This document shows, in pieces, positions 36,514 to 47,485 of a DNA stretch of 64,000 bases. Position 1 is the first letter of the stretch. Every line of letters begins with the position of its first letter. The translations under genes were made by a program, and so were the position numbers. Below the pieces are notes generated by a model, which saw only the letters and a list, made by a program, of their open reading frames with translations, was not told the origin of the DNA and did not search any database. The stretch covers positions 2,728,001 to 2,792,000 of the forward strand of contig LUGG01000002.1 in the NCBI GenBank assembly GCA_001683735.1. The letters run 5' to 3'. Origin of the DNA: Grifola frondosa (lineage: Eukaryota > Basidiomycota > Agaricomycetes > Polyporales > Grifolaceae).

Positions 36514-37940
36514 GGCAATAACAAGCTGTATGTGTGGTCCAAGTTGCAAGTGAAGTCAAAGTGCAGGTCAAACGAGCCTGCATGCGCGTAGGGGATACGC
36601 GTCCTGCGTGACGGATCACGTTGTCATAACTCTCCGTCACGCTACATCTTTTGCCTCCGCGAATGTGCACGATTCGAGCAGCCACAGCCTGCAGATACTG
36701 ATGTGGCTGCCCAGAGCACATACGACAGTCTCGAAGTGATATACCACAGCACTCTATCCATATATTCATATCTAGCAACATAGCAAGGATTGCACAAGCC
36801 TGAATGATGTTTGCATCATTCAAAGGACAAGGCACCAACGTCCTCGTTGCAACTTGACAAAATGTTGACAAAATGAACCAATAATAGTTAGTAGGCACTT
36901 TTATCTGTCAAGGACACAATGTTTGGTTCTCAGGGGCAGAATAGCGAGCCTAACTATATGGCGATGGAATTTTCCACCTACGACCTTGAGTCCCTCGGAA
37001 TGGTTCGCATGAATGACCAGTCTCAATGTGCTATGGATGCTCCGGGATGGAATCATTGCCCATAGGTGACTTGCGATCCGGGCCAGCCATCATCGGAATT
37101 CGAGACGTCTGTGGGGTATTCACGCTTACCGATATAGGCAAGAGTTCTGCGGCTCACATTCTGTTCTTCGGTCCGATGTAACATAGCCCATCGGCCAGGG
37201 CCCTCCAGAATCTGAACGCGTTACTTGACATCCTCAATTGGCTAAGGAGATCATTTCCGGCTTCGGATCCTTATCTGACATCAGTAACTTTCATTGACAC
37301 TGTCATATGCCCTTGGATGCTCTCACCGATAGGCTTGGGGTTGAAATCCAGTTGTTTATCTGCCTCTGCAATCGGTATCGGAACGATTTCGGTCACCAGA
37401 CTTGTCCTATCTCACCGGAATAGTCTTTCGACAGTAGCCAAGATCGAAGCAATTGATAGCCACCACCACACGTAAGAGAATCGACCAGGAGTCTGGAGTG
37501 TTTTCTGTCTTCTCCAACGGCGTTCCTGGGGTGCACTAGCGGCGTGCGACTAGGGTTGCCAATCTAATGCTCCTTCCCATCCCTGATGCTCATATGCATG
37601 GTTGGAGGCGTCCAAGTCGAGACGCCAAGTGTACAGGTCCCGGGCGCATATTCGTCACGTGCGAATTTGGGGTACAAACCAACCAGGAACGATGGAACGA
37701 AGACCTTACCGGGTTAGGTTGGAGAATATAACATGAATAGCTCTTTGTGAGACGGCGATAGGCATCCGGACAGACGGTTACACCATGCAGATACACGCTG
37801 TTCCACATACTGCGTGCACAATTCACGAAAGAGACTGCGGTGCTACCCGATAGTTTCGAGTGTGGTGTCAACATCACGATCTGCTGCGACACCGTATCAA
37901 CGGTGCGAACATGACAGTAATATATGTAGATGAGAACATA
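36514..37940. other. Long intergenic region upstream of RPT6
   Basis: About 1.4 kb with no convincing gene. A minus-strand reading of about 140 codons at 36470-36898 overlaps the RPT6 start in another frame, is Cys/Thr-rich without a domain and is taken as chance. The RPT6 promoter and the 3' end of the next minus-strand gene lie here. A further C-terminal exon of that gene may extend into 37590-37940. Confidence 0.5.
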
Positions 37941-38726
37941 CATGTGGTATTTTCGTTTGAGTTCAATCCACGCAGGAGCCGCCGATGGGTGACGAGCGGC
38001 AAAGTCGTTCATTTCTTGCTCGGGTATACGATTGATATCTACCCGGTCCCAATAATGGGACAGGGCATACGAGATGTCCTGAGCATCTTTTTCTGCACCG
38101 CGACTGACGATCTTTATTAGGACATATATATGGGGACAGAGTCGGCGAATAATGACACTCACATGGTCCAAGCTTTTAATTTTGCCCTGATAAATTCAGA
38201 TATCGTCAAGAATGGCACCCTTCCAACCACCATCACGGTTGTACGGTCGAGACGGCGTGGCCCTTCTTCACCCGCAGGCAGAATCTCAATCTTCAGTAGA
38301 GATAGGATCCTTAGTCATAATGCGTATGACCTTCCGAACAGACTCACGTCGATAGCAGGGATGAGGCGTTGATACGATACATGTAATCTGCAATACATAT
38401 ACCATCAGGACGTAACTTCAAACACGGGAGAAGACGTACCGATTGCTCCAAGGTGACAATACGACGGTGAAATCTTCGCTCGCCGAGCAAGCTTGTCGTA
38501 CTCGTCGAAATGGGTGAGCAGGCCCTCCTTCGACTATGCAGAAAATCTCCTGTTAACGCATCAGTGATATCATGGAGACCATGGGCACGAGACGGACATC
38601 GGAGAGAGGAGCATTAGAAAGGACGGCGGTAAATACACTCCCATGAAAGGCATGGGGAATTTGAGCTGCACGCAAGAGCTGCGAGAGCGCAGCGGCAGCT
38701 TCCAAGAGTCTGACAGTCTCATGCAT
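37941..38726 (-). CDS. Orphan fungal protein, possible nucleotidyltransferase-like fold
   Basis: Five or so exons can be joined from ATG 38726: METVRLLE-like start read as MHETVRLLEAAAALSQLLRA, then IPHAFHGSVFTAVLSNAPLSD, EIFCIVEGGPAHPFRRVRQACSASEDF, LHVSYQRLIPAID, IEILPAGEEGPRRLDRTTVMVVGRVPFLTISEFIRAKLKAW, and RGAEKDAQDISYALSHYWDRVDINRIPEQEMNDF. The layout (short helix, a strand with HGS in place of GG, then a Lys-Lys helix and a D-x-x-D-I segment) resembles the minimal nucleotidyltransferase folds seen in many Agaricomycete orphan proteins, but the canonical G-S / D-x-D catalytic motif is not clear, so activity is doubtful. The last exon is uncertain; the donor at 37940 leads to no obvious acceptor. 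No gene name can be given. Confidence 0.55.
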
Positions 38727-39546
38727 GAGCGAGTGGAGGGAACAGGAACAGAAGTCAGGCTATGGACATTTTATTCACATATGCTCAGTCGGAATTCAAT
38801 TAGGCCAGAAGTTAAGAAGGGGGGATGGTGGACCTCGGGAGTAGTTCCGTGGCGTTCAGCCTGGGCGAAAGCCGAGAAACCAGCACGCACAAGCGTTTGC
38901 GTTTGATGGAGGCGACGTATTTGCCGATCTAACTCTTCCGAATCAGTAAGAAGACGGTATTGGCTCATGTTCAGCCACGAGTCCACGACGGTCAAGCGAC
39001 CGCTGGACCGATTTAACATCACATGGCCTATGATTGACCATGATCAAAAAGAAACGTAAATCACTCTGGAAAAAATAGCGGCAATAGGACCTTTTTTCCA
39101 TCCCGAACTGATCCAAACAAACAATCTAGGTTAAATGCGGGGTCCAGACATGCTACATTTACAGTCTAGCCGTGCCACAAGGTTGGAATCACGAAAACGC
39201 GTATCAGAAAGAACGTCTCACCGAGATGTTCTCTGACACTGGCTACTGAACCACATGCTGAGGCAGCAGATGTGATATTCCGTTAAATTCCCAAGGCGCA
39301 AAGGCTGCTGGGGGGAAACGGGGAAGTACTTCGGCAGTGAAATATCGAACTTTCAATTCAGCGAGTCTGGAGGGACATGTGGTGCTTACATAATGGAGCA
39401 CGGGTCACGCTGTGGGGAAGCCCAGCGCTTCCGACTTAGCGTTTGACTTAGCGCACAACTGTACGGTTCTGAGTTGTTGCTGAGCTCGACAACGCCAACG
39501 CCGACTTTTGTTTCGCGGTCGTTTTACTGTCCAGGATATCCTGCGC
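38727..39546. other. Divergent region, orphan gene / MRS2
   Basis: About 820 bases. A minus-strand 83-codon reading at 38771-39022 (MSQYRLLTDSEELDRQIRRL inside) looks helical and could be an upstream exon or separate small gene, but no splice link to the orphan gene was found. The MRS2 promoter lies at the right end. Confidence 0.4.
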
Positions 39547-41989
39547 ATGCATACGGCCCTCGGGAGAGCCGCCGGAAACCATGTAATGGGACTGGTTGGC
39601 ACGTCTGCTAGACGGTGCAGTGTTCACTCACCCCTTCTTCGAAGAACGTGCTCTCGCAATTTTCAAGCCGGATGCTTTTCTCATTCCTGGGACAAATGCT
39701 CGCACCGCCTCCCACCAACTGCCTTTTGCAAGCGGACGCTGCTGTCGTCGCGTTCTCTAGGTATCCGGCATATGTCTTGGCTTCACAAGCTCAACTTAAG
39801 ACGACACAACGAACCGTATAATGAGCCGTCTGACGGGCTTGAGGAGGCCGCAAAAGTTGCCCTTCTAGAGAAGGCTATGAAAGGGCGCCAGCCCACCGAT
39901 TTGATGTTGCGATGTGAGTGGCTTGCGCCTGATTCCGACACGTTCGTTAACCTTGACAGACGAAAGGCACCGTATTGGATGCTGAGGGTAAGTTCATGAT
40001 GCCTCCCATGGGTCTGTGGTGCTAAATATTGCTGCGTTTGATTCGCGTCCCCAGGCAATGTGAAGACCATTTCCGGACAGTTCAGAAAGGCTGACTTGTG
40101 TGCGGAACATCGACTGAACGTAAGCGAACATCAGCAACTTGCATCCATATGTCACTGACTAGTCAGGGGATAGCCTCGTGATCTACGCAAAATAGATTCA
40201 AGGATACCGAACCTCGTGCCTACCATCCTGGTGCGAAAGGAAGCGATACTTGTACGTAGGCGGTCGTTGCGTTCCTATCTGCGGATGCACAATCCCTGCG
40301 AACTGGTGAATGATTTGAGTTTCAAGGGCATGCGGAGGTCGCATTGGATGAGCCTATTTGGGCCTGTTTCGGGTGCATGTTGGCTCATCCCATGGTCTGC
40401 TGTTCGGATCACATCCGGCGCTGTGGCAACGTGAAATGCGCTTGTCTGCATGACACTATGGTGGGGTCGGCTGAGCACCTCGATGCTGCAGCGCGCAATG
40501 TGACGAAGATTTGCTCGTAGACGGGGATAAATCAGCACACCTTGGCGTGTGAACAGTCGAAGCGACGGACATGTCATTCTGTGCAGAGACTGCGGTTCAA
40601 ATCGTTCACCTGCAAGCCGCGGATCTTTCCCTTTTATTACAATACTCCCTACAAATTTTCACGCTTGTTCGTTTACACTCAGATCAATATCCTTCATATT
40701 CGTGCTTTGGTGAAAGCAGATGCTGTTATCCTCTTCGATACTTACGGCTCTGCCGACTCCAGGCTACATTCTGTGTTCCTCTATCACCTTGAAGTGAGCT
40801 TTCCGACATGCGTCGCCCTGGAACTTCACTCATCCTCTGTCAGCATAATCTGAGGGCGAAGGGGCCCGGGCCACCATACGAGTTTAGGTAAGCCCGCATG
40901 GCAAGTTTTAGATGAAGCCTTTCACAAGCCTCAGCTGTTCCTTGCATTAGGGCATTGGAGTCCATTCTACTTTCTGTCCTCAGCGCTCTGGAAGCCGAGA
41001 TGGTATTCATCCGCAACCTCGTTGGGGGGCTGTTAGGGGAGCTCGAGGACGACATCGACCATGACCGGTTCAAGAGACTCCTACACTACTCCAGACGGCT
41101 AGCCGCTTTCCAAAATCGAGCTAAATTGGTTGGTATGATGATGGATTGAGGGTCGCCGCTTTAAGTTTGACAAATTTTGTGTAGGTGCAGGAGGCTATCG
41201 AGGAAGTCCTTGAACAGGGTAAGCCTCCTCGTCGCTCCGAGCCTCATAATTCATACTGATAAGTCTCTGCTAGACGAGGATCTCGCAGCCATGTATCTTA
41301 GCGACAAGAAACATGGTGTTCAGCGCCATGAGGATGACCATGATGAGCTTGAGGTCCTAATGGAGTCTTTTGCAAAGCAGGTCGAAGAGATTGTTAACGA
41401 AGCTGAAAACATTCAAGTGTGTGGTCCCTTACGCTGTGCATGTGATAATTTACTGACGTCGCCTCACCTCAGACGAATGTCCAATCTACGCAAGAGATTG
41501 TAGAACTTATATTAGATTCTAATCGTAATGCACTGCTAGCGCTGGATCTGAAGGTACGTATATTCAGTAATCCTAAGTTGCTGTAGGGCAATGCGATGTC
41601 GCGAGCTGTAGGTTTCCATATGGACGATGGGTATTGGCGTTGGCACGTTAGTGGCCGGACTGTTCGGCATGAATGTGAGTCCGCTTGATGGATGTATACA
41701 CGAGCTTCGCCTGATCAAGTTTACCACAGTTGAAGAGCCATATAGAAGAGAACGAATATGCTTTCGGGCTGATGTCGGTACTCACGGTTGTCGCCGCGAT
41801 GGCGTTTTCTTGGCAAGGTCTTCGGCGGTGCGTATCATCCCTCCTCGCTCCACCGCTAATTCTCACACTACTGTGGATACCTGCAGGCTTGCAAGGATCC
41901 GCAAAGTCGGCCTTTCGAATGGCAAAAAGGCAGAGAAATCTTGGCTACCGCTTTCTCTTAGAGGTCGCAAATACGATGGTTGGTCATGA
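39547..41989 (+). CDS. MRS2: Mitochondrial magnesium channel, MRS2/LPE10 family
   Basis: Inner-membrane Mg2+ channel of the CorA superfamily. The N-terminus is long and basic (MHTALGRAAGNHVMGLVGTSARRC), suiting a mitochondrial presequence. Family blocks follow across about ten exons: LMLRCTVLDAEGNVKTISGQF, PRDLRKIDSRIPNLVPTILVRKEAILI, LHIRALVKADAVILFDTYGS, SVLSALEAEMVFIRNLVGGLLGELEDDIDHDRFKRLL, YLSDKKHGVQRHEDDHDELEVLMESF, and NRNALLALDLK. The first transmembrane helix (IWTMGIGVGTLVAGLFGMN) ends in the pore signature GMN, and the second (YAFGLMSVLTVVAAMAFSW) follows the acidic loop EENE. Stop at 41989. The intron before LHIRALVK is about 430 bp (40252-40681), far longer than its neighbours. 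The start is the first ATG of the presequence frame; ATG 39595 is an alternative. Confidence 0.92.
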
Positions 41990-42495
41990 CACGAGTCGTA
42001 TGGTCTTCTTCCTCAGCAGATTCCAGAAAACTCAGTGCTGCATTACGCGAAATCATGTACTTCGTCGTATCCCCCCGCTCATTGTTTCGCCAACCTCACC
42101 ACTCCCCTATTTTTTACATCTACCATACATGTTGTATAGGATCATGCATGTAATTTATTCTACCTCGCATGTTAGAATTTGCTTTTCTTCTTCTGTTAGC
42201 ATCCGCTGTCCATCTCCTAATGAAGTTTCCCCCTATGTATAAGATGCTGGGCGAAATTCTAGCCGCCGCGGGCGGCGTTGGCCGAGAGCGCTTGCCGCGG
42301 GCGCTTGAGCACAATTGTTCGCCGGCAACGGCCCACGGTGTGCAGTGTTCCTTTCAGACGTCCATCTCCGGTCGAAGAGGGGAGCTCGGTGCTAACTTTA
42401 GGTACTCGCTGGGTCATCCGACGCACAGGGCCGTCTTCCAGGTCAGTCGACCGCCTCTCCCTGGACTTGCTCTACGTTGATGTGAGCTTACCGCC
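41990..42495. other. Intergenic region, MRS2 to Ser/Thr-rich membrane protein
   Basis: About 500 bases. A GC-rich patch around 42260-42300 contains a short palindromic CCGCGGGCGG element. The first exon of the next gene may lie here, since that gene lacks the expected signal peptide. Confidence 0.45.
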
Positions 42496-44414
42496 ATGTC
42501 ACAGCTCGACATCCAACGCAGACAGTCGTTACCTGGGACAGTCTTCAGCGGGCTTGATCCCACCAGCACAGTGCAGCTGCCGGGATCAGTCTTCAGTGGC
42601 CTTGATTCCATCACCACCTCCCTAACTCAACTTCCAGGCACGATCCTCAGCACTGTCTCATCGACCATGACTACGACCTCGACCTCCAGCAGTTCCTCGA
42701 CTGCTCCAACGCCGTCGCTGTTGTTTGCTGGTATAACTCAACCGCTTCTCACCTGCGAGACAGCGACTGTGAACTGGCATACACCGGTCCTACGGAAGAC
42801 ATTTCCTTGGTCTTATTTCCCAACGTTACACCACAGCCTGATGTTTCAGAGACCATCGCAAGCTCTCTCAATGCTGCACTGCAGTCTTACGTCTGGCAGC
42901 CAGTGAACGTCACTGCAGGCTCATACAAACTGCAGGCCGTGGGTGCCGGCCTCAGCGTCATATCTGTCCCCTTCACTATCACTAATGGATCAGATACTGC
43001 CTGCCTCACCGCTTCATCTCCGACATCTTCTGTTTCTCAGCCCTTTTCTTCCACCAGCGTGTCCAGCGGCACGTTGACATCCACGTCTTCTAGTACGTCG
43101 CAGTCCACCACCGCTTTCCCTGTCACGGCTGTGTCGAGCCACACACACTCTGGTGCCATTGCCGGCGGCGTGATCGGTGGGGTTGCGGTTATAGTCGCAG
43201 TCATAGCAGTGATGTTCTACTTCGGCCTCTGTCGCAGGACCCCGACCCGTTCTCGGCGCAGTCGCATCAGCGGGCCGCACAGGCAGCTGGGCAAGTGGGG
43301 CGGGCTCTCCTCGCGCGATTCGGGCATGGAGGTGGGCCTACCGGTCTCTGCCGTTATCGCTGCACACCCGAAGAGGGGCACAACGGACTCGACAGGGGCG
43401 ATGATTCCTGGTTCACCGATGGTGAGCACCACAGGACATGCGGTGGAGAGGGGGGCGTCGCGGGGTGCTTCTGAAGAAGACCTGTCGACTCTTGCTGAGG
43501 AGGAAAAGGTGAACCCTGCTAGAACAATGGAATACGTGGAGACGGTGCCATACAGCAACCGACGCCTATCGCTGTCTGGGTCGACGGTGAATCATGATCC
43601 TGGCATTGCGCGTGGTTCCAATGGACGCTCCCGAACGAAATCGGCAAGCCAGAATCGGGCACTGGCGCTGGCAAAACTGGATGGAAGCTCTTCCCCCATC
43701 CCATCTTCGCCTTCGCCAACCCCTCAGGCCAACCCATTCAACTTGGTCTATAGGCGCTCTGTGGACAGCACGCACTTGCGTAGGGTGGACTCGCCTATTG
43801 TCGGCTCGCCAGCGAGTACGGAAATGGCCCCGGTGAACCGGGCGTCCTCTGGTGGCCGCCGTGCGATGCGGAAGCCCGTGCCGGCGTATGATGCTGCTGA
43901 GACGCCTGTCCGCTCATCGAGCCATGCCAGCACGAGCGCCAGCACGCGCTCGAGCCCTGTAGCGCGGATGTACCGAATTGAAGGGAGCGAGACCGGGTCG
44001 GGATCGACGGTGCATGGGCGCGTCCCGCCGCCGCGGACGCCCTCGCGTGAGGAGCTGCAGGCTGCAGGCTTGGAGTTGCCGGCTCTGACGCACAAGTCGA
44101 GCTTTGGCGACGCGCGGCCGATGCACTACCTCATCCCGGATATGCCCCCCCTCAGCACGAATAGACGTGCGAAAATGAGTATATTCTTGCTCTGTGTGTA
44201 TTTGGTGAGTAGGGTGCATTTACATCGTGAGTTCGGCCCTGAGTTGATTTGGTTGTTCTTGTAGTGTGTCCTTGCGTGGATTACTTATTGGCTGTTGTTA
44301 CGCTGGACGGACATTGTTCGGAATCATGCTAGTCCTCACATCTCAGAGGGTGGTACCCTATCTCCTCTTCCTCCTTATCCCATAGCTACCTCACAATTCG
44401 GGGCCCCTGCATAG
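42496..44414 (+). CDS. Ser/Thr-rich single-pass membrane protein
   Basis: The N-terminal half has a repeated LPG-T/S-VFSGLD motif, a Ser/Thr-rich stretch (TMTTTSTSSSSSTAPTP) and a beta-rich extracellular domain (CETATVNW ... YTGPTEDISLVLFPNVTPQPDV ... QSYVWQPVNVTAGSY) resembling the fungal cell-wall-sensor and KRE9/KNH-like ectodomains. A second Ser/Thr stretch leads to a glycine-rich transmembrane helix (GAIAGGVIGGVAVIVAVIAVMFYFGL) followed by a Cys and basic residues. The 330-residue tail is Ser/Pro/Arg-rich and low in hydrophobics. The frame changes once near 42778 (one base lost between VNW and YTG). The last intron (44203-44263) joins a final exon containing a further hydrophobic stretch, ending TAG 44412-44414; unspliced, the protein would stop at 44264. 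There is no signal peptide at the chosen ATG, so an upstream exon may be missing. Confidence 0.75.
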
Positions 44415-44658
44415 TGCTTCGAGTAGGGGTCATCTCTTATTACGATCCTTATTGCTGAAGACGGTTACTTACTACTGACTCAATTCTACTGCTTGTTGTT
44501 TGTAGTTGTTACTGCGATGCCATCTCACGTCCCAATATTCAATGACAATCTACTTGTTTTGGCTTGTGGAAAAATGTTGAAGTCGTAGTCTCCCTCATTC
44601 AAATTGATCAAACAACAGCGAACGTAAACATTAGGGACTAGGAGTGAAATAATGCAAC

Positions 44659-44664
44659 AAAAAA
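44659..44664 (-). terminator. RNA polymerase III terminator of tRNA-Val
   Basis: A run of six T on the minus strand begins about five bases past the mature 3' end of the tRNA, the usual position for Pol III termination. Confidence 0.75.
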
Positions 44665-44668
44665 TAAA

Positions 44669-44750
44669 TGGTTCAGGCCGGGATCGAACCGACGACCATC
44701 TGTGCTCATTCCAATGTAAGACAGGTGTGATACCACTACACCACTGAACC
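44669..44750 (-). tRNA. tRNA-Val (anticodon UAC), with 10-base intron
   Basis: Read on the minus strand, the 7-base acceptor arms GGTTCAG and CTGAACC pair perfectly. The D arm GTGTAGTGGTATCAC contains the A-box pattern, the T arm is GTCGG-TTCGATC-CCGGC with the B-box GGTTCGATCC, and the discriminator is A. The anticodon stem CCTGT/ACAGA encloses a loop CTTACA..C with anticodon TAC, which reads valine GUA codons (and possibly others by wobble). A 10-base insert at 44705-44714 lies one base 3' of the anticodon, the standard place for nuclear tRNA introns. The CCA end is not encoded, as expected in eukaryotes. One C-A mismatch at the base of the anticodon stem is tolerable. Confidence 0.92.
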
Positions 44751-44800
44751 GTAGGAGGCAACCTTTATCGGAAATATTAATGTATATTATCAGATAAATA

Positions 44801-44809
44801 TATAAAAGG
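44801..44809 (+). promoter_or_regulatory. TATA box of the P-loop kinase gene
   Basis: TATAAAAGG lies 53 bases upstream of the ATG at 44854, in a very A/T-rich spacer of 103 bases shared with the divergent tRNA gene. It may also influence Pol III start at the tRNA, since some fungal tRNA genes use upstream TATA-like elements. Confidence 0.6.
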
Positions 44810-44853
44810 CTAGTGTACTGTGTAGGCGACTCGGATATTTTGTGACTACAATT

Positions 44854-45915
44854 ATGTCGGACGCGTTAGCACCCCTCGCAGAGGGACAAGTTGTACTGCT
44901 TTTGGTCGGGCTCATAGGCTCGGGAAAGGTAGCGTAAAACCTACAACGTCTGAGATACTTCTAATACTTCTAACCTGGACGCTGCACAGTCTACTTTTGC
45001 AGAGGCCTTGGAACAGCACTTTCCTCAGTTTCGGCGCTGCAACCAGGACGACCTGGGAGGAGACAGACGCAAAGTCGAGGCGCTTGCCAGACAATCTCTC
45101 AGACAGGGTCTGTCTGTGTGTATCGACCGAACGAACTTCGATCCTAGGTGGGTGTATGCGTCCTCGGCGTCCCTTGTTGTTAAACCTGTCCCTTAGTCAA
45201 CGAGCAACATGGATTAACATCGCCCACGAATTTCCTAACACTTCAACCTGGGTTATTGTGTTTGACACACCGTATGAAGTGAGCAAGCTCCCTACTCGCG
45301 CCGTGCCTGTGTTTTTACGGTCCTCCTTGTGCAGGTCTGTGCTGCACGCATATCTGAAAGTGCGTGCTACTATAATTTGCGTACTGCGCACCCTTGATGA
45401 TTCTCACAGGGACGGGACATCCTACGATCACGGACGCCGCACAAGGACTCTCCGTCCTCGCGCGTTTTCGATCTCAATTTCGTCCGCCAACAGCATACGA
45501 GGGTTACAGCCGTATCTTGAATTTAAGACCATCCGACCATCCTTCACCAGAGTATACAAGCACAGATATATCTGATATTCTACAGCGCTTGCGAGATTCG
45601 CCCTCGGTTACTATACCTGCGTCCTCAAACACGGGACACCCCTTCCAAAGGAGTTTCCGTGGACGCGATGCAAATTCCCCATCGTATAGAGGGACATACA
45701 GAGGAGGTGAAAGTTTCCGCACGGGCCCTCGTGGCTCTGCGTCTCCGTGGAGTAGGCCAGCCCAGGGTGCTCCACGCAATGGCTCGCACCCGTATGCTTC
45801 CTCTTCTGACAATTGGAGATTGCAACATAACAACTCTTCCCGCCGAGATGATCACGATTACAACGAATCGGAGGCCCGTGTAACTGAGGCGAGTTCACAA
45901 TGTTGTACTATATAG
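44854..45915 (+). CDS. P-loop nucleic-acid kinase-like protein (AAA_33 family)
   Basis: Five exons join in frame. The first holds Walker A, split by intron 1 (VGLIGSGK then STFAEALEQHFP). NQDDLGGDRRKVEAL supplies the acidic B-type residues and VCIDRTNFDPSQRATWI the lid-like region; WVIVFDTPYE and VCAARISERTGHPTI follow. This pattern matches polynucleotide-kinase-like fungal proteins of the AAA_33 group, probably phosphorylating a nucleic-acid or nucleotide end; the substrate is not known. After the kinase fold (about 200 residues) comes a low-complexity tail with RSFRGRD, YRGTYRGGESF and RTGPRGS repeats, RGG-like and suited to RNA contact. The protein ends CCTI, which could be a prenylation box, though this is weak. 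No frame break was seen. TAG 45913-45915 is the stop. Confidence 0.85.
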
Positions 45916-47485
45916 TAATTTATAGATGTCTCGTCATGCCTGGCTATGCACAGCATGTCTGTAGAATGTGTAAACTCCCCTAAGTAATGGTCGCAAGGAC
46001 ATATCAACGATATCATGGCGTGCTAAATCTAATACGGCTGCCCGAGATACTGCGGAGTGGACACTACCAGTGAGTGCAGCATTTTCGATGGCTTTGAATA
46101 TATGCTCAGTATCTCATCTTTCGATTGCTGTAGGAGCGCTAAGAACTCTTGAGTCTATGCATTGATCCGAAATTCGCTTTGTCCAATGATGCGCCACAGT
46201 ATGTCGCCACAAAGCGTTGTCCAATCCATTGTTCTGCACAATATATAACATGCACACACGACGAGCCCTACTTCATCCTCTCTCGCATTCAATACTTCCA
46301 TCATTTATCAGACAGGACGCATATAGCCACACACCCAAATACTGGTTTCCTCGATGAGACCATCCGTACGCTTCTACCGTCTCCTCTCCAGCTATCCTCA
46401 TTCATGTCAGAACATCCAGGTCGTCGCGCGACGAACAACCAGAACTGAGCACCAATCTCTATCCTACAAGGCATTTCCAATCGACGCACTAACTCTCGTA
46501 TATTGAGGTGAGTCAAACTTTCTGCGCAAGCTTCTTCTCATACCCAGAAACGTCATATAGAGATGACCCCGCACGGTCTCGGATACAACATTCCTGTGGT
46601 CCAGCTCGCGATCTCCAGAGTATACCCACCTTATCCTCGCCCTCACGCTCCTTGGGATCTGCATCCAACCCGAACAACAGATGCCAATCCTCGCATCCTC
46701 AATTCACAACGGTGTCTCGAGATCGTGCATATCAGACGTTACTGACAAAATCAAAGCACACTCCAAATTCTCTTCCCTAGACCATGGTTCCTTTTTTTCA
46801 GCTCGAAACCTGCAGTGAGTGGCAATATCCTTTGATTTTGTCTGGCAGAATGGCCACAGCTAATGACAGTGGCTTCAGGGATGTGACAACGGAGGAAGAT
46901 GATATGTTCTTTGCCGTAGTGCACATGTTTTTCACTGCACTAATGTTCGGTGATTAGCGATCTCAGAATGAGACAACTAACTGGATTAGCCCAGGACCGT
47001 TTTTTAGGAGCATAGTAGGCTTTCACAATGTTGTAAGTGCTCGCTGTTTTTGTTGAAGCGCACTCGATGATGAATAATATTCCCCTAGGGCAGGCTGCAC
47101 CACAATAATGAAAAGGAGCATCCTAAATAATAAAGAGATACTCCTAAATAATACTCCCCAATATTCCGCTTGCTATTTCAGCATGCCTGGGACTGTTTAG
47201 ATACTTTTCATCTTAGGACATATTCCGCGTCTTCGCTGGCAACAGCACGCAAACTCTTTGTAGATGGCAAGCCCGGTGAGGTCAACAAAGCATGGCTCGA
47301 CCACAAGCTATAGTGACAAGAGACCTTATCATTACCAAGTCGCTATACGCAAGTCGAACGGTTAGGTCTCCTTGGGGTGACGACGACCCCTCATTCTATA
47401 GACAGGAGATCCAGGCCGCTCCGGAGCGGATGTTGCATTCACATCCATTTTGCAGTTGCCATAAGATCGAAATGGGGTCTAGAGG
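45916..47485. other. Gene-poor region, kinase to TPR protein
   Basis: About 1.6 kb. A 57-codon ORF (46784-46957, MVPFFQLETCSEWQYP..., acidic patch TTEEDD) has no known domain and is only a possible small gene. C/T-rich readings at 46149-46790 are taken as chance. Nothing else was recognised. Confidence 0.45.

Noticed and set aside
36470..36898. 142-codon minus-strand reading overlapping the RPT6 start
   Set aside because: It overlaps the first RPT6 codons in another frame, is Cys/Thr-rich, and has no domain or splice context; it is best explained as a chance open frame.
46149..46790. C/T-rich plus-strand readings of 60-100 codons
   Set aside because: Composition follows local C/T bias and no family motif or splice pattern is present.
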